Shown: positions 36,101 to 48,100 of the stretch, one piece after another
How the letters are laid out: each line of letters opens with the position of its first letter
Position numbering within the stretch: position 1 is the first letter of the stretch
DNA from: Diphasiastrum complanatum
Taxonomy: Eukaryota > Streptophyta > Lycopodiopsida > Lycopodiales > Lycopodiaceae
Assembly: GCA_029204225.1 (NCBI GenBank)
Contig: CM055108.1
Location: forward strand, 21,831,644-21,895,643
DNA: 64,000 nucleotides
Direction of reading: 5' to 3'
Position numbers and translations under genes: made by a program
The notes under the pieces: generated by a model
Databases searched by the model: none
Told to the model about the DNA's origin: nothing
What the model saw: only the letters and a program-made list of their open reading frames with translations

Positions 36101-39100
36101 TTGGCACAAGAAAACCATGGCCCCTCAGTCTGTTTGGTGTTTAATGGAAAAATTTGTTATCCAGCTCTTATCAGTTTCCAAAAAACAAAAAATTCATCAG
36201 TTCAGTTTGTGATTCCTACCTTTTTCTTCAGATCATGTTAACTTTTAACTTCTAATAGAGTCTTTTATCTCTCAACACAGAGAAGTATTTTTTCGAAATT
36301 TTTTTTGGCCAAGTTCAGAACGGAACGCGTTCCGTTCCAGAACGGGCAACTAAGGTTGGAATATTTTCCCAATCCCTGTGAACAATAAAACAGGAATCTT
36401 ATGAGAAAGCGAGAAAATTTTGTGGTCTTACGGAATCTTGCAAGCTTTGACTGTTTCCCTTAATAAAAGGAAATACGTATCAATCCTTTGTAGGTTATCA
36501 GTCATTGATTTTGCAATCGTGATTTAAGGTTTCATCTGATATCTACTCTTTTCCAAAATTACAAAGATGTGCAGATATTCTCTTAGAGTGATAAAATTGC
36601 ATAAAAGAGAAGGTAAGTATTAGGCAGCATTAAGTTCGATGTCTTCTTGATGGGTTGGTTACTTCCAAGGCCGAGTAAACTGTCTGACAAATAAATGATC
36701 CTAGAGGTTATTGCTCCAAAGCTGGTATGACATGTAAGCATGGGAATGAGGGAACGGGAATGGGAACAAGAATGAGGAATTAAAACAGCCCCAAGAAAGT
36801 AGAACCGGTCGACTTTGTTCCCTTTGAAAATGAAGTTATCAAGGAGAGACCTGGGAATGGGAATGGGAATGCCACTTTATCGTAGTGACATTCAATAAAA
36901 ATATGGATATACATGCACCTTTCTAGAAACTTGGAATTCATAGAAATTTGTATATTGAAATTACACAACAAAGTAGAGGATGAGTAGGTCACTGCTATAT
37001 AAACAAAAAATATGCAAACTACCTCTAGATATAGTAGTAGCAAGGGCTCGTGCAAGTAAGGGAGTATGATAGAAAACGTCAATAGGCACTGAAGTGGCCT
37101 CCTCAATAGGATGATACTATCCCATTGTGTACCAAAAGCACAATTGTTGTTTGTGACAACTATAATGAAGTCAAAATTGTAATATAGTAGTCTGTAAAAA
37201 AGGAAACAACTATGAATCATTAGGAAAAATAACATCTGAGATAGTCAACAAATGAGTTTTGAGCTTCTTAGTAGAAGCCTGACCCTATACAAAACGATGC
37301 CTAGAAAAATTGAATCAAAGATAAAAGCATAATCACCCTCAGAAAATCTATCATTGATCATTAATAGGCAAGCAAGAGTCGTGGCCATGCTGGGTATGAG
37401 GGAGGCCAAGGATGAAGTCCATGGAGATACCAGTCCATTGTCGGGAAGGCGTAGGAGTTATGAACGTAGCCACGACTGATCTAGATTTAGTCTATGAAAG
37501 CATCACAGAAGCAAGACTTAACCCTAGAAAGTAGGAGAGAGAAAGCTTAAAGAGACTAAAGAAGGAGATCATATCATAAGCCAAATAACAAATGACACAG
37601 AATCCCTACTTATAGCCAAGAGGAAGCCCTAAAAGGAAGCTTCCAGTGGCTAGGGCCAAACTGAGAGGGAAAATAGTGCGCCCTCTAAGAAGGCCCCCAC
37701 TCTCAGTAATACGACCAAATAACCAATATAGTGAATCATAGGGCCCAAGGCCAATAATATGGTCTAAATGTCAATAATAGGGCCCAAGGCCAACCATATA
37801 GTCTAAATGTCAAATAATGAATAAAAAAGGGCCCAAAGCCTGCTTATGCATAAAGTAAAGTAAATGTAAATGGACATGGCGAATGTAATGAGCCGAGTCC
37901 ATAACTCTCCCCGACACAAAAATAAGACCCAACTGCCATAAAGGACTGGATCAAGTAACAGCAAGCCCTGGAGGATCAACTGGAACAGCATCTGGTGTAG
38001 TAACAACTGGAGCAACAGCTGATGTAGAGGAATCAACAAGTGCGGCAAGAGCACGAGCCTGATCCGCAAGTGACGGTGTATGATAAAAGACATCAATAGG
38101 CTCCCATGTGGCCTCCTCAACAGGACGACCATCCCACTGGACTAGGAATTGAATCTACCGGCGGCATCGACTATGATGCAAACGCACCTGAAGGATAGCA
38201 GTAGGTAATAAAGGAAAGAGATCCGGTGCAGTAGGAAACTCAGCATCACGAGGAGCATCATCCTCAATAGCAGCACGTAATAAACTGACATGGAATATAT
38301 CACAGGCACGTGTGGAAGCAGGAAGCTGAAGACGATATGTAACTGGACTAAGAACCTCCAATATACAATAAGGCCCATAATAACGTGGTGCAAGCTTCTC
38401 AGTAGAAGCATGGCCCTGAATAAAATGATGACGTGCAAATCGTAGGCGTAGATATACCATATCACCAACATGAAACTCAACATGACGTCGATGACGATCA
38501 ACTGAAGCCTGATAACGCTGCTGGACCTGCTGCAAATGGGAACTGGCCTGGAGAATAAGCTCGCGAGCACCTGATAGAAATGAAGACAATGTCATAGGTG
38601 TATCCTCGGGAGGAAGAGGAATACCAGGTAAAAGAGGTGCATAACCATGAGATAATAAAAATGGTGCAACGCCGGTGCTAGTACTAACAGAGCTGTTATA
38701 GCTATACTCTGCCAAACATAAGTGCTGATCCCAATCCTTCCCTGAAGGAGTAACAAAATGGCGCAAATAATCCTCAAGGATCCTGTTAAGGACCTCAGAC
38801 TGCCCATCAGAAGTAGAATGATAAGCAGACCCCATAAAAAACTGTACATCCAATATATGCATAAGCTCTGTCCAGAACAATGATGTAAACTTACTATCCC
38901 GATCAGAAAGGATAGTACGAGGAAACCCATGTAGGCGAAATATCTCTGAAAGGAACAAGCGTGCACACTGCTCTGCTGTGATAGTACTGCGGACGGGTAT
39001 GAAATGTGCCTGTTTCGAGAACCTGTCAACTACCACCATACATGAATCGTGACCACGACGGGTGCGGGGAAGGCCAATGATGAAGTCCATAGAAATATCA

Positions 39101-42100
39101 GCCCACTGGCGGTGAGGAATAGGCCAACTCTGAAGCAAACCAGCGGACTTAGCACGGGAGTACTTATTACGTAAGCAGAAAGGACAGGTACGAATAAGTA
39201 CAACAAGCTCTTTCCTAAGGGATGGCCAATAGAAATGATCCTTAAGACGAGCATAAGACTTCTGAAAACCAAAATGATCCCCAACTGGGGACGAATGAGC
39301 ATCTGACAACAACTGAGAATGGATACCCAAAGAACTTGAATACAAAGAGAACCATAATGATAAAGACGGTGGTCAACAATGGAATAAGCCTGATGAGGTG
39401 AAGACGACATAGGTGGAGCAGAACTATAAACATCACGAAAATCAGAACATGTAAGATAAGCAGATGGAAGATCATCAAACCAGGAAGGGATCGTGGCAAC
39501 AAGGGTATTCAATAAAGCAGGAAGACAATGCGTCAGCAGCAGTGTTAGCACAACCAGGACGATACAAAATAGAAAAATCAAAAGATTGTAAAAACTGCAA
39601 CCAACGAAACTGACGATCACTAAGATCACGCTGGGAGAAGAGATAACGTAAGGACCGATGATCAGTAACGATATCAAAAGGAACACGGTACAGGTAATGG
39701 CGCCACTTCTTAAGAGCATAGATAATGGCAAGAAGCTCTTTCTCATGGACAGAATAACGTTGCTCATAAGAGCGTAAACGACGCGACTCATAAGCAATAA
39801 TACACTGAGACTGACGAAGCAAGGCACCCAAACCAACATTACTTGCATCGGTCTCAACAATAAATTTCTGATCAAACTGTGGTAAACACAGGACAGAGAC
39901 CTCCACAACAGCACGACGAAGAGTGTCAAAGGCGAACTGACAATCAGAAGTCCAAACAAAAGCACTAGACTTCTTCAAAAGGGCATGAAGAGGGGCAGCC
40001 ACAGTGGCAAAGTGAGGAACAGGACGACGAAGGTGAGTAGCGAGACCAAGAAACATACGAACATGGTGGACATCTGTGGGAACAGGCCAATCAGCGATTG
40101 CCCGAACCTTATGAGGGTCCAAACGAATACGAACAAGCAATTGAAAAACAGATGAAAGATGTAACACATGCTCATCAAGAGTCTTACTAAAAACAAGAAT
40201 ATCATCAAAATAAACTAAAACACAACGACCAAGGAGAGGATGCATGATGTTATTCATCACATTCTAGAACGTAGGTGGACCATTAGTAACACCAAAAGGA
40301 AGAACACGAAACTCATACAAACCAAGATGGGTACGAAACGCAGTCTTGTGTTCGTCCGAAGGATGCATCCTAATCTGGTGATAGCCGGAACGTAAGTCTA
40401 TCTTAGAGAAAAGATGAGAGGTGCCTAACTGGTCAAAGAGATCATCCATGTGAGGAATAGGATACTGGTTACGGATGGTCAACTTATTGAGGGCACGATA
40501 ATCAATGCAGAGGCGTTTGGAACCATCTTTCTTACTGACAAGGAGAACAGGGGCACCAAAAGGACTCTGACTAGGAACAATAAGGCCCTAATATAGTAAA
40601 GCAGTAATCTGAAGCTCAACCTCATCACGCTCTGACTTAGACATACGATAAGGAGGCCGGGAGGGAGGAGCAGAACCAGGACGCAAATCAATATGGTGGT
40701 TCACATCACGTAATGGTGGTAGCGTCGTAGGTTCTGAAAAGACAAATGCATAGTGATGTAATAAGTCAGAGATCACCTGAGGAACAGCTGCTGGAGGAGA
40801 GGTAGTCACTGGAGAATCTGCTGCAGCACGCTGAACACATAATAAAGCTGCACAATGAGCCTTAGGTAGGCTGCGGATAAACTGCTTCCTGCTGATCAGC
40901 TGGAAATCTGCCTGAGAATCAATACCAGCAAGTGAGTGGGTCACTGCATCATGAACAAATGTCAATGTCTGCTGAGCCAGGTCCAAAGTAACCGCTCCCA
41001 ATGAAGCAAAGCAATCAGCACCAAGGATAAGGTCATAGCGCTCCAGAGGAATGATATAAAGATCTGCCTGTCCAGAAAAATCACCAATGTTGTAGGATAA
41101 TCCCTGAAACATCTGAGAACTAGGAAATGAGTGAGAATTGGCAACCTCGACTGTGAGAGGCTGTGGAGCAGGAATAGGTGAAGCGCGTATCCGGCTGAGA
41201 ACATAACTGCTGATAAAGGAATGAGTGCTGCCGGTATCAACTAAAGCAATATACTCACGACCAGTAATGCGCACACGTAGCCGAATGGAGCGAGGACCGG
41301 GGCACCCTGTCCAGGTAGCATAAGCAAGCTGAGCATGGCAAGTAGCAGGAAGTAAATCAGTAGAAGGCTCAGGAGATAGATCAGGCTCATCAGATATATG
41401 AATGTAGATATCGGACTCATCTGGGGTAGTGCCCTCATGGTAGAAAACAGCAGTAGAAGTAGGCAGGGGCTGGCGGCAATCACGGGCAATGTCGTCAGGA
41501 CTCTTACAATGAAAGCAAAGACGCTTCTGCTGAATGTCAGCGAACTCTGCAGACGTGTAACGTCGAACAAAAGCAGGACGAGGAGGCGGAGGGCGAGGAG
41601 CGGGAGAAGTAAGAGAAGAGGTCGGGACGACAGTGGATGGGGCAGATGGGGCCGAAGATGGTAGATGTGAAAGAGATGGACGGGGTCGGGAAAAGCGAAA
41701 GGGAGCAGGATCAGGGTACTTATGTTGTAAAGTACTAGCAAGGGACATGGCCTCAACAAGTGTGGGTGGACAGAAAGAAGAGACATCGTATCGTAGAGCA
41801 CCACGAAGTCCAGCAATGTAGCGAGAAATAAGCTCGATGGGCTGAAGATCTGTAAAGAGGTAGGAAAGGTCCATAAATTGATTTGTATAGGAAGAAAGAT
41901 CACCAGTCTGAGTAAGACTACAGAATATATCACGCTGGCGGCTCAGCCATTGAGGGTCAATCATAGCATGACGAAGATCACGACGAAAGGTAGGCCATAA
42001 CTGGAGACCGTCCCGATCAGGGTCAAGTTGGTAGACCCGCCACCAAGTGGCAGCACATCCATCTAAATGTAAGGCGGCTAACTGGATCTTCTGAGGATCA

Positions 42101-45100
42101 GTCTTAGGGTAAATCTGAAAATAAGTATCAAGCTTTGCAAACCAATTCTCTAACAAGTTCCCGTCAGAGGAACCAGAATAGGTGGCAAGCTGTACCCGAT
42201 CACGAAAATCTCGAGCAAAATGTGGCTCAGGAGCTAGATGTCGTGGAAAATGTGACTCAGGAGCTGTAGGACGTGGAAAACCGGGTGGTGGGTTAGGTGG
42301 AAAATGAGGCCCACCGCCAAAGGAAGTAGACGAGGATGGAAGTCTAAATGGAGACCCAAATGATGAATGAACAGGGGCTTTGCCAGGTCCATGTGGCTGT
42401 AAGGAATCAATCTGTGACTGCATAGTGGCAAAGCCGGTCTGTAGAGTGGTAAAACTGGTCATCATTTGGTCGAAACGACTACTGAGGAGAGTAAGAGAGT
42501 CACGCATATTAGCAAACTGTTCATCTAAAGGTCCGGAATGACTCGCAGGTGTAGTGGGTGAGCTAGCCATGAGGAAGAAAAAGTAAGCGAGAAAAGAAAT
42601 GTGCTAAACAATTGGACGAACTGAAGGAGAGGACATAAGTCGTCACAACAGGCACGCCAATGAAAAGACACAATAGAACTCGCGATGTAAGATGAACGGA
42701 AAGGACAACTAAGTAAGAAATACCTCGTAACCGCAATTGGAAGTGAGCTGAAAAATAGCGGCAATATGTCGAGGTACCGGGCAGCCTCCACAAAAGATGC
42801 TAAGGGCCCGACAACGTGGAGTAAACGGTGGGTAAAAGTATGGGAAACAATAATGGACTATGGGGCTGGAAAGGGAGCAGCCAAGGAAAGGAAGTGATAA
42901 CAAAAAGGAGGTATGGGCAGGGAGGAAACAAGGCTGAAAAATCAGAGATCGCCCTTCAAGGGTAAAAAAAAAGTTTGCGATAAAGACGGGGGGCAATCCC
43001 GATGCGCGATGAAGTTGGGTGGGAGTGGCTTTCTAAGCATCTAGGCGTGTTTGTATTGTCCGGGGTAGGGTTGCGAACACAGACAGCAGTGTAGGAGGGT
43101 GAGCTGAAATTGAGGCGGATGTAGGGCGCCAGCTATGGTGGAGTGTGGGCGTCCAAGAGAGGTAGTAAACGGCAAAAAAAAATTGGATCAAAAAGATGGG
43201 TTGGTAGGGCGCTAGGAGTGGCTGATGGAAGGTGGCGAATAGGGGCAGCAAAAAGCGGAAATTTTCAGCAAAGGAAGGAGCAGTAGGGCGCTGGTCAGCA
43301 AGCATGAGGGCGCCCAATAGGGCAGCAAACAGGAGGCAGTAGGGCGCCCAAAATAGGGGAGGAAAAAGGCTGAAAATGCAGCAGTAGGCAGCCAGCAAGA
43401 GGGTGCTAGAAATGGGCAGCAAGTGGGCGTCTGTCCTCCTCCGATCCGTTGTGAAAATTTGCAAGACAAGTGTGGAGAAATGCTGAAGATCCGGCTGAAA
43501 AATGGTGAAGATCCAAGCTGAAGATGGGCGCCCTCCTGTGAGGGAAAAATCTGCTCAATGGAGATGCTCAGGAAAGTGCTCTGATACCAAGTTATGAACG
43601 TAGCCACAGCTGATCTAGATTTAGTCTATGAAAGCATCACATAAGCAAGACTTAACCCTAGAAAACAGGAGAGAGAAAGCTTAAAGAGACTAAAGAAGAA
43701 GATCATATCATAAGCCAAGTAACAAATGACACAGAATCCCTACTTATAGCCAAGAGGAAGCCCTAAAAGGAAGCTTCCAGTGGCTAGGGCCAAACTGAGA
43801 GGGAAAATAGTGTGCCCTCTAAGAAGGCCCCCACTCTAGTAATATGACCAAATAACCAATATAGTGAATCATAGGGCCCAAGGCCAATAATATGGTCTAA
43901 ATGTCAATAATAGGGCCCAAGGCCAACCATATAGTCTAAATGTCAAATAATGAATAAAAAAGGGCCCAAAGCCTGCTTATGCATAAAGTAAAGTAAATGT
44001 AAATGGACATGGCGAATGTAATGAGCCGAGTCCATAACTGTAGGCCAACTCTATAAAAGACCACCGAGTTTTCCGTGGGAATATATGTTATGAGCACAAA
44101 GGTACAATTGTAGATAAGCAGAGCAAGCTTAGACTTCATAGATGGCCAAGGAATATTGCTCTTTCAGGTGCGCTTGAAAACCAAAATGGCCCCTAACTGG
44201 AGAAAGGTGTGCATTAGAAAGAATTTTAGGGCATATATCTGGGGAGCTGGGAATGCAAAGGGAACCTCAATGGAAAAGATGGTGATTGACAACAAAACAA
44301 ACGTGATGATGTTACGAAGGTGTTGGAGCAGTGTCATGGATCTCACAAAAATGGCTATGTTAAAGGCAAGTTGGCATTTAGGACTCAATTGTTAGCAAAT
44401 CTGGAGATAAGTGGGCATGGTTCCCATAGCTGCACCACTAAAAGTTGTTGGATTGTTTTTCATTATCGATTAGCTAAATACAGGAAATTGTCCAATTTTA
44501 GCTGATAGATATGTCTATATGTTTAGCTTTCTTGAAAGGTTATTGTGACCCTCAATTAGACTGAATTCAAATACAAATCAATAAGGCCATTCACGACTTC
44601 AAGACAACTTCAGAATAACCAATGATAGCATGTAATAGCTCTAAATAAATAGAATTTAATGCACAAAATCGTTTTTTATCAGAGCAAAATTGCAAGCTGA
44701 TTCGAATAGGCCAATTTGTCCCGATTCGAACCAGCTAGCTAGGTTCAATGGAGACACATGAGTCCTAAAAAGAGAGTTGACTAGTCAAACATGACATGTG
44801 TCATATGCTCATTTATGAATGAAGCCACAATTGATCTAGAGCTAAGCTATGAAAGCATCACATAAGCAAGACTTAACCCTAGCTAAGCTATGAAAGCATC
44901 ACATAAGCAAGACTTAACCCTAGAAAGCAGGAAAGAGAGAGATTAAGGAGACTAAAGAGAGATCAATATCATCAGCTGAGTAACAAATGACACAGATTCC
45001 CTACTTATAGCATAGAGGAAGCCCTAAAAGGAAGCTTCTAGTGGTTAGTGCCCAACTGGGAGAGATAATAGTGCGCCCTCCAAAAAGGCCCCCCACTCTT

Positions 45101-48100
45101 TAGTATTATGTCCAAATGTCCAAATAATGAATAATAAGGTCCAAGGCCAACCATATAGTTAAGTGTCAATAATGAATAAAAAAGGGCCCAAGGCCTGCTT
45201 ATGCATGAAGTAAAGTAAATGTAAAAGGACGTGGCGAATGTAATGACCCGATTCCATAACTCTCCCCGACACAACAAAAAGACCCAACTGCCAAAAAGAA
45301 ACTGGATCAATCAGCAACAAGCCCTGGTGCATCAACAACTAGAGCAACATCTGATGTAGAGGAATCAACAAGTGCAGGAAGAGCACGATCCTGATTCGCA
45401 AGTGATGGTGTATGATAAAAGACATGAATAGGCTCCCATGTGGCCTCCTCAACAGGACGACCATCCCACTGGACCAAAAACTGAATTTGCCGGCAGCATC
45501 AACTATGGTGAAGGCGAACTTGGTGAATGGCAGCTGGTAAGAAAGGCTCAGGATCAACATCGTGGCGACGAAGGGAACGTCTCGGCCGCGTCATCTGAAA
45601 CCAAGCAATATAACAACCAAGAATGCCAAGGAACCAGAAGAAGCTCAAGCAGCAACCATGAATGCCAAGGTATCTGTAATGCCCAAGATAGTAGAGGATC
45701 AGCCCAAAAGATAGGGACATCATACCAAGGTATCCAAAAAGCCCGAGAAGGTAGAATTGCATCAACAACAGGAAGCCAATAAGGAAACTGGAAAAGAGAT
45801 GGACACTCATCGCGAATAGCCACATCATACACGTAACCATCAACCATATGTGCAAACTCAGTGATATAGGTGCCCCAAGAAAAGATAGCAGCATCGGAAG
45901 ACCAGCACCGAGGAGTAGGGACATAAGCAGGATGACAGGCACGCTGTAATAGCATGGAAAAGCAAGCGATATGCCAGGAAACATGGAGCATAAAGAGATC
46001 ATCCCTGACAAAGGATAGCTAAAATGGAGAAATGTGCACCAGCATGGTCAAAAGCACAAGGTATCCATAAGGCCCATGAATGAGAAGTAGCAATGGCACA
46101 CGGTACCCTCAAGGTCCATATCTGGAGAAGAGCGGCATGCCAAAAGTTCCAGAAGGTCCAAGAAATCAATGCATCATCTAAAAAGACATGATGCATGAAA
46201 ACAGTAGCAACAATTCTAGAAATAGTAGAGGCCCCAAGTGAAAAACTGTAGCCGAAAAACTCATCCAGAAAGACCTCATATGGACATACCAATCCATCAT
46301 AGGAGACACAAAAAATGGATGGAGAATCGGATGACCCATCGGAACTGGCTGCAAGTGTAATCCCAAAGTACACACTAGGCGCACAAGTGAGGAATAGAAG
46401 AAATGCACTGGAATGAGGAACGGGATCCGCAACATCAGTAGCAAGCATCAGAGCAATATCCACGTGTAGCTGGGAATGAGTATCAAAGCACATATGAGCA
46501 ACACTGAAGTATATGGTGACAACATCCCTAAAAACTATCCAAGAGAGGAGAAGGAACTTTCTCAAGGTACTCTGATGGTCTCGGATCACCAGAACAAAGT
46601 GGCAACTCAGCATCGGAGACCAAGCGATATAGAGCAACCCGAAATGACGGGGAACCTGAAGATCACCCGGACAAACAGTAGCTGGAACGGAGGCAATAAC
46701 CCAAGCCATCGGGATATGCCAAGCCTGACAATGAGCAACAATCCAAGGAACAGTTAGAGAGCCACATGCATAATCATAGAGATATCTACACCATAGGCGA
46801 TCAGTAATATGGAAAAACCAGCACCAATCAACAGGTCCAAATGACAACCAAGCTATACGTAATAACCAGGAATGCCATATATCCATAGCTGAAAATGAAG
46901 CAGTAGTATGAGCAATAGATTCAAATGAAATCCAAGCGATACGTAATAACCAGGAATGCCAAATATCAAGAGGTAAAAAGGAATCAGTCGCATGAAAAAC
47001 CTCTAATGCATAAAAAGCCCAAAAGTGTATACCATCGGCATGGACTGCAACAAACTCTTATGTAGAAACACAAGGAGACTGAAGGATGCCCGTATACTCA
47101 TCTAGAAAGATCCCAACACATAAATACCCTAGATAAGTAATAGTGACCATCTGGCAAATATCCTCGGATGAAAAATGTGTAACGATAAGGGCCAAAGGCG
47201 CATGAATCATGTAAGGAACCGTAGAAATATCATGAGGCAGATCACAAACCTCAAGCAGAGATCCATGGAGTAAAGTGAAAGAAGATACAGCCTGATCACC
47301 AATAGCAAGGGAACCATCAAACGTGGACCCGTGAAGAACTCCATAGAAATCAGCAGGAACATCAACCATAACGGAATCAAGAGATGGAGATATAGAGACC
47401 AATGGAGAAGATACTGCACCAACCACCGAACCAGGAGGGCTCAGGAACATGAGTAGCATCAAAGTACTCAACAACAATATCAAAGCATGCAATAACATCA
47501 GCAATAGTAGCAAGGCATACTATATCAGCATCCAAGCATGGAACAATATCATAGCATGCAACAACATCAGTAGCACCATCAAAGCATGCAACGACATCAT
47601 CAATAGTATCATAGCATGCTATATCAGTATCAAGGACCATATCAGCGCAACCGATATATGAGAGAGCTCAGGTAGATCAATAACTATCTCAAGTAGATCA
47701 GGCAACTCGCTCACACTGTGTGATATAGAATCATCCTCATGTGTATCGCTAACAATGTGGGAATCAACCTCATGTGAATCACTAGACATGTGTGACTCTA
47801 TCTCTATTTGTCTTGCACAAGAAAATGGAACCTCGCATATGGAAGAATGCTCACGAGAGGAATCAGGAGTAGAACTCTCAAGACCTATAATACCACTCGT
47901 AAGAGCGAGAGGAGGAACAAATATAGAATTATCATCGGAATATATAAGAAGGCGAAGTACAGGTAGAAAGTCATGCCACTCAGAGATAGGCGGATGAGAA
48001 TGGACATAAGCAAACCACTTCGACCTAGCAGAACCCTTTAAGAGAAAAATTGCATCAAGAATCTTATTAGGACCTGCACAAGTTGGCCGAGAAGTATCAA

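Larger units (their letters stand above)
37456..44039 (-). mobile_element. Structurally complete chromovirus (Ty3 with chromodomain)
   Basis: 6584 bp with two LTRs of about 450 bp that differ at roughly ten positions by eye, and a perfect 5-bp duplication (GTAGG). The primer site directly adjoins the 5' LTR and a G-rich purine stretch adjoins the 3' LTR. One long frame on the minus strand contains gag, protease, RT, RNase H, integrase and chromodomain in that order. It carries three TAG codons and two compensating frameshifts, so this copy is dead, but it is recent compared with every other element here. It lies in intron 3 of the host gene in antisense orientation. Confidence 0.92.

Noticed and set aside
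39030-39965. 311-codon hydrophobic frame on the minus strand
   Set aside because: Mostly a shadow of the chromovirus polyprotein. A short central part is the true frame between two compensating shifts, so it belongs to that gene.
41241-41933. 230-codon Leu-rich minus-strand frame and plus-strand frames at 41398-41821
   Set aside because: Alternative frames of the gag-protease region; composition is biased and no motif is present.
42525-43607. Minus-strand frames (88-143 codons) in the chromovirus leader
   Set aside because: They lie between primer site and gag, overlap each other in different frames and show no domain.
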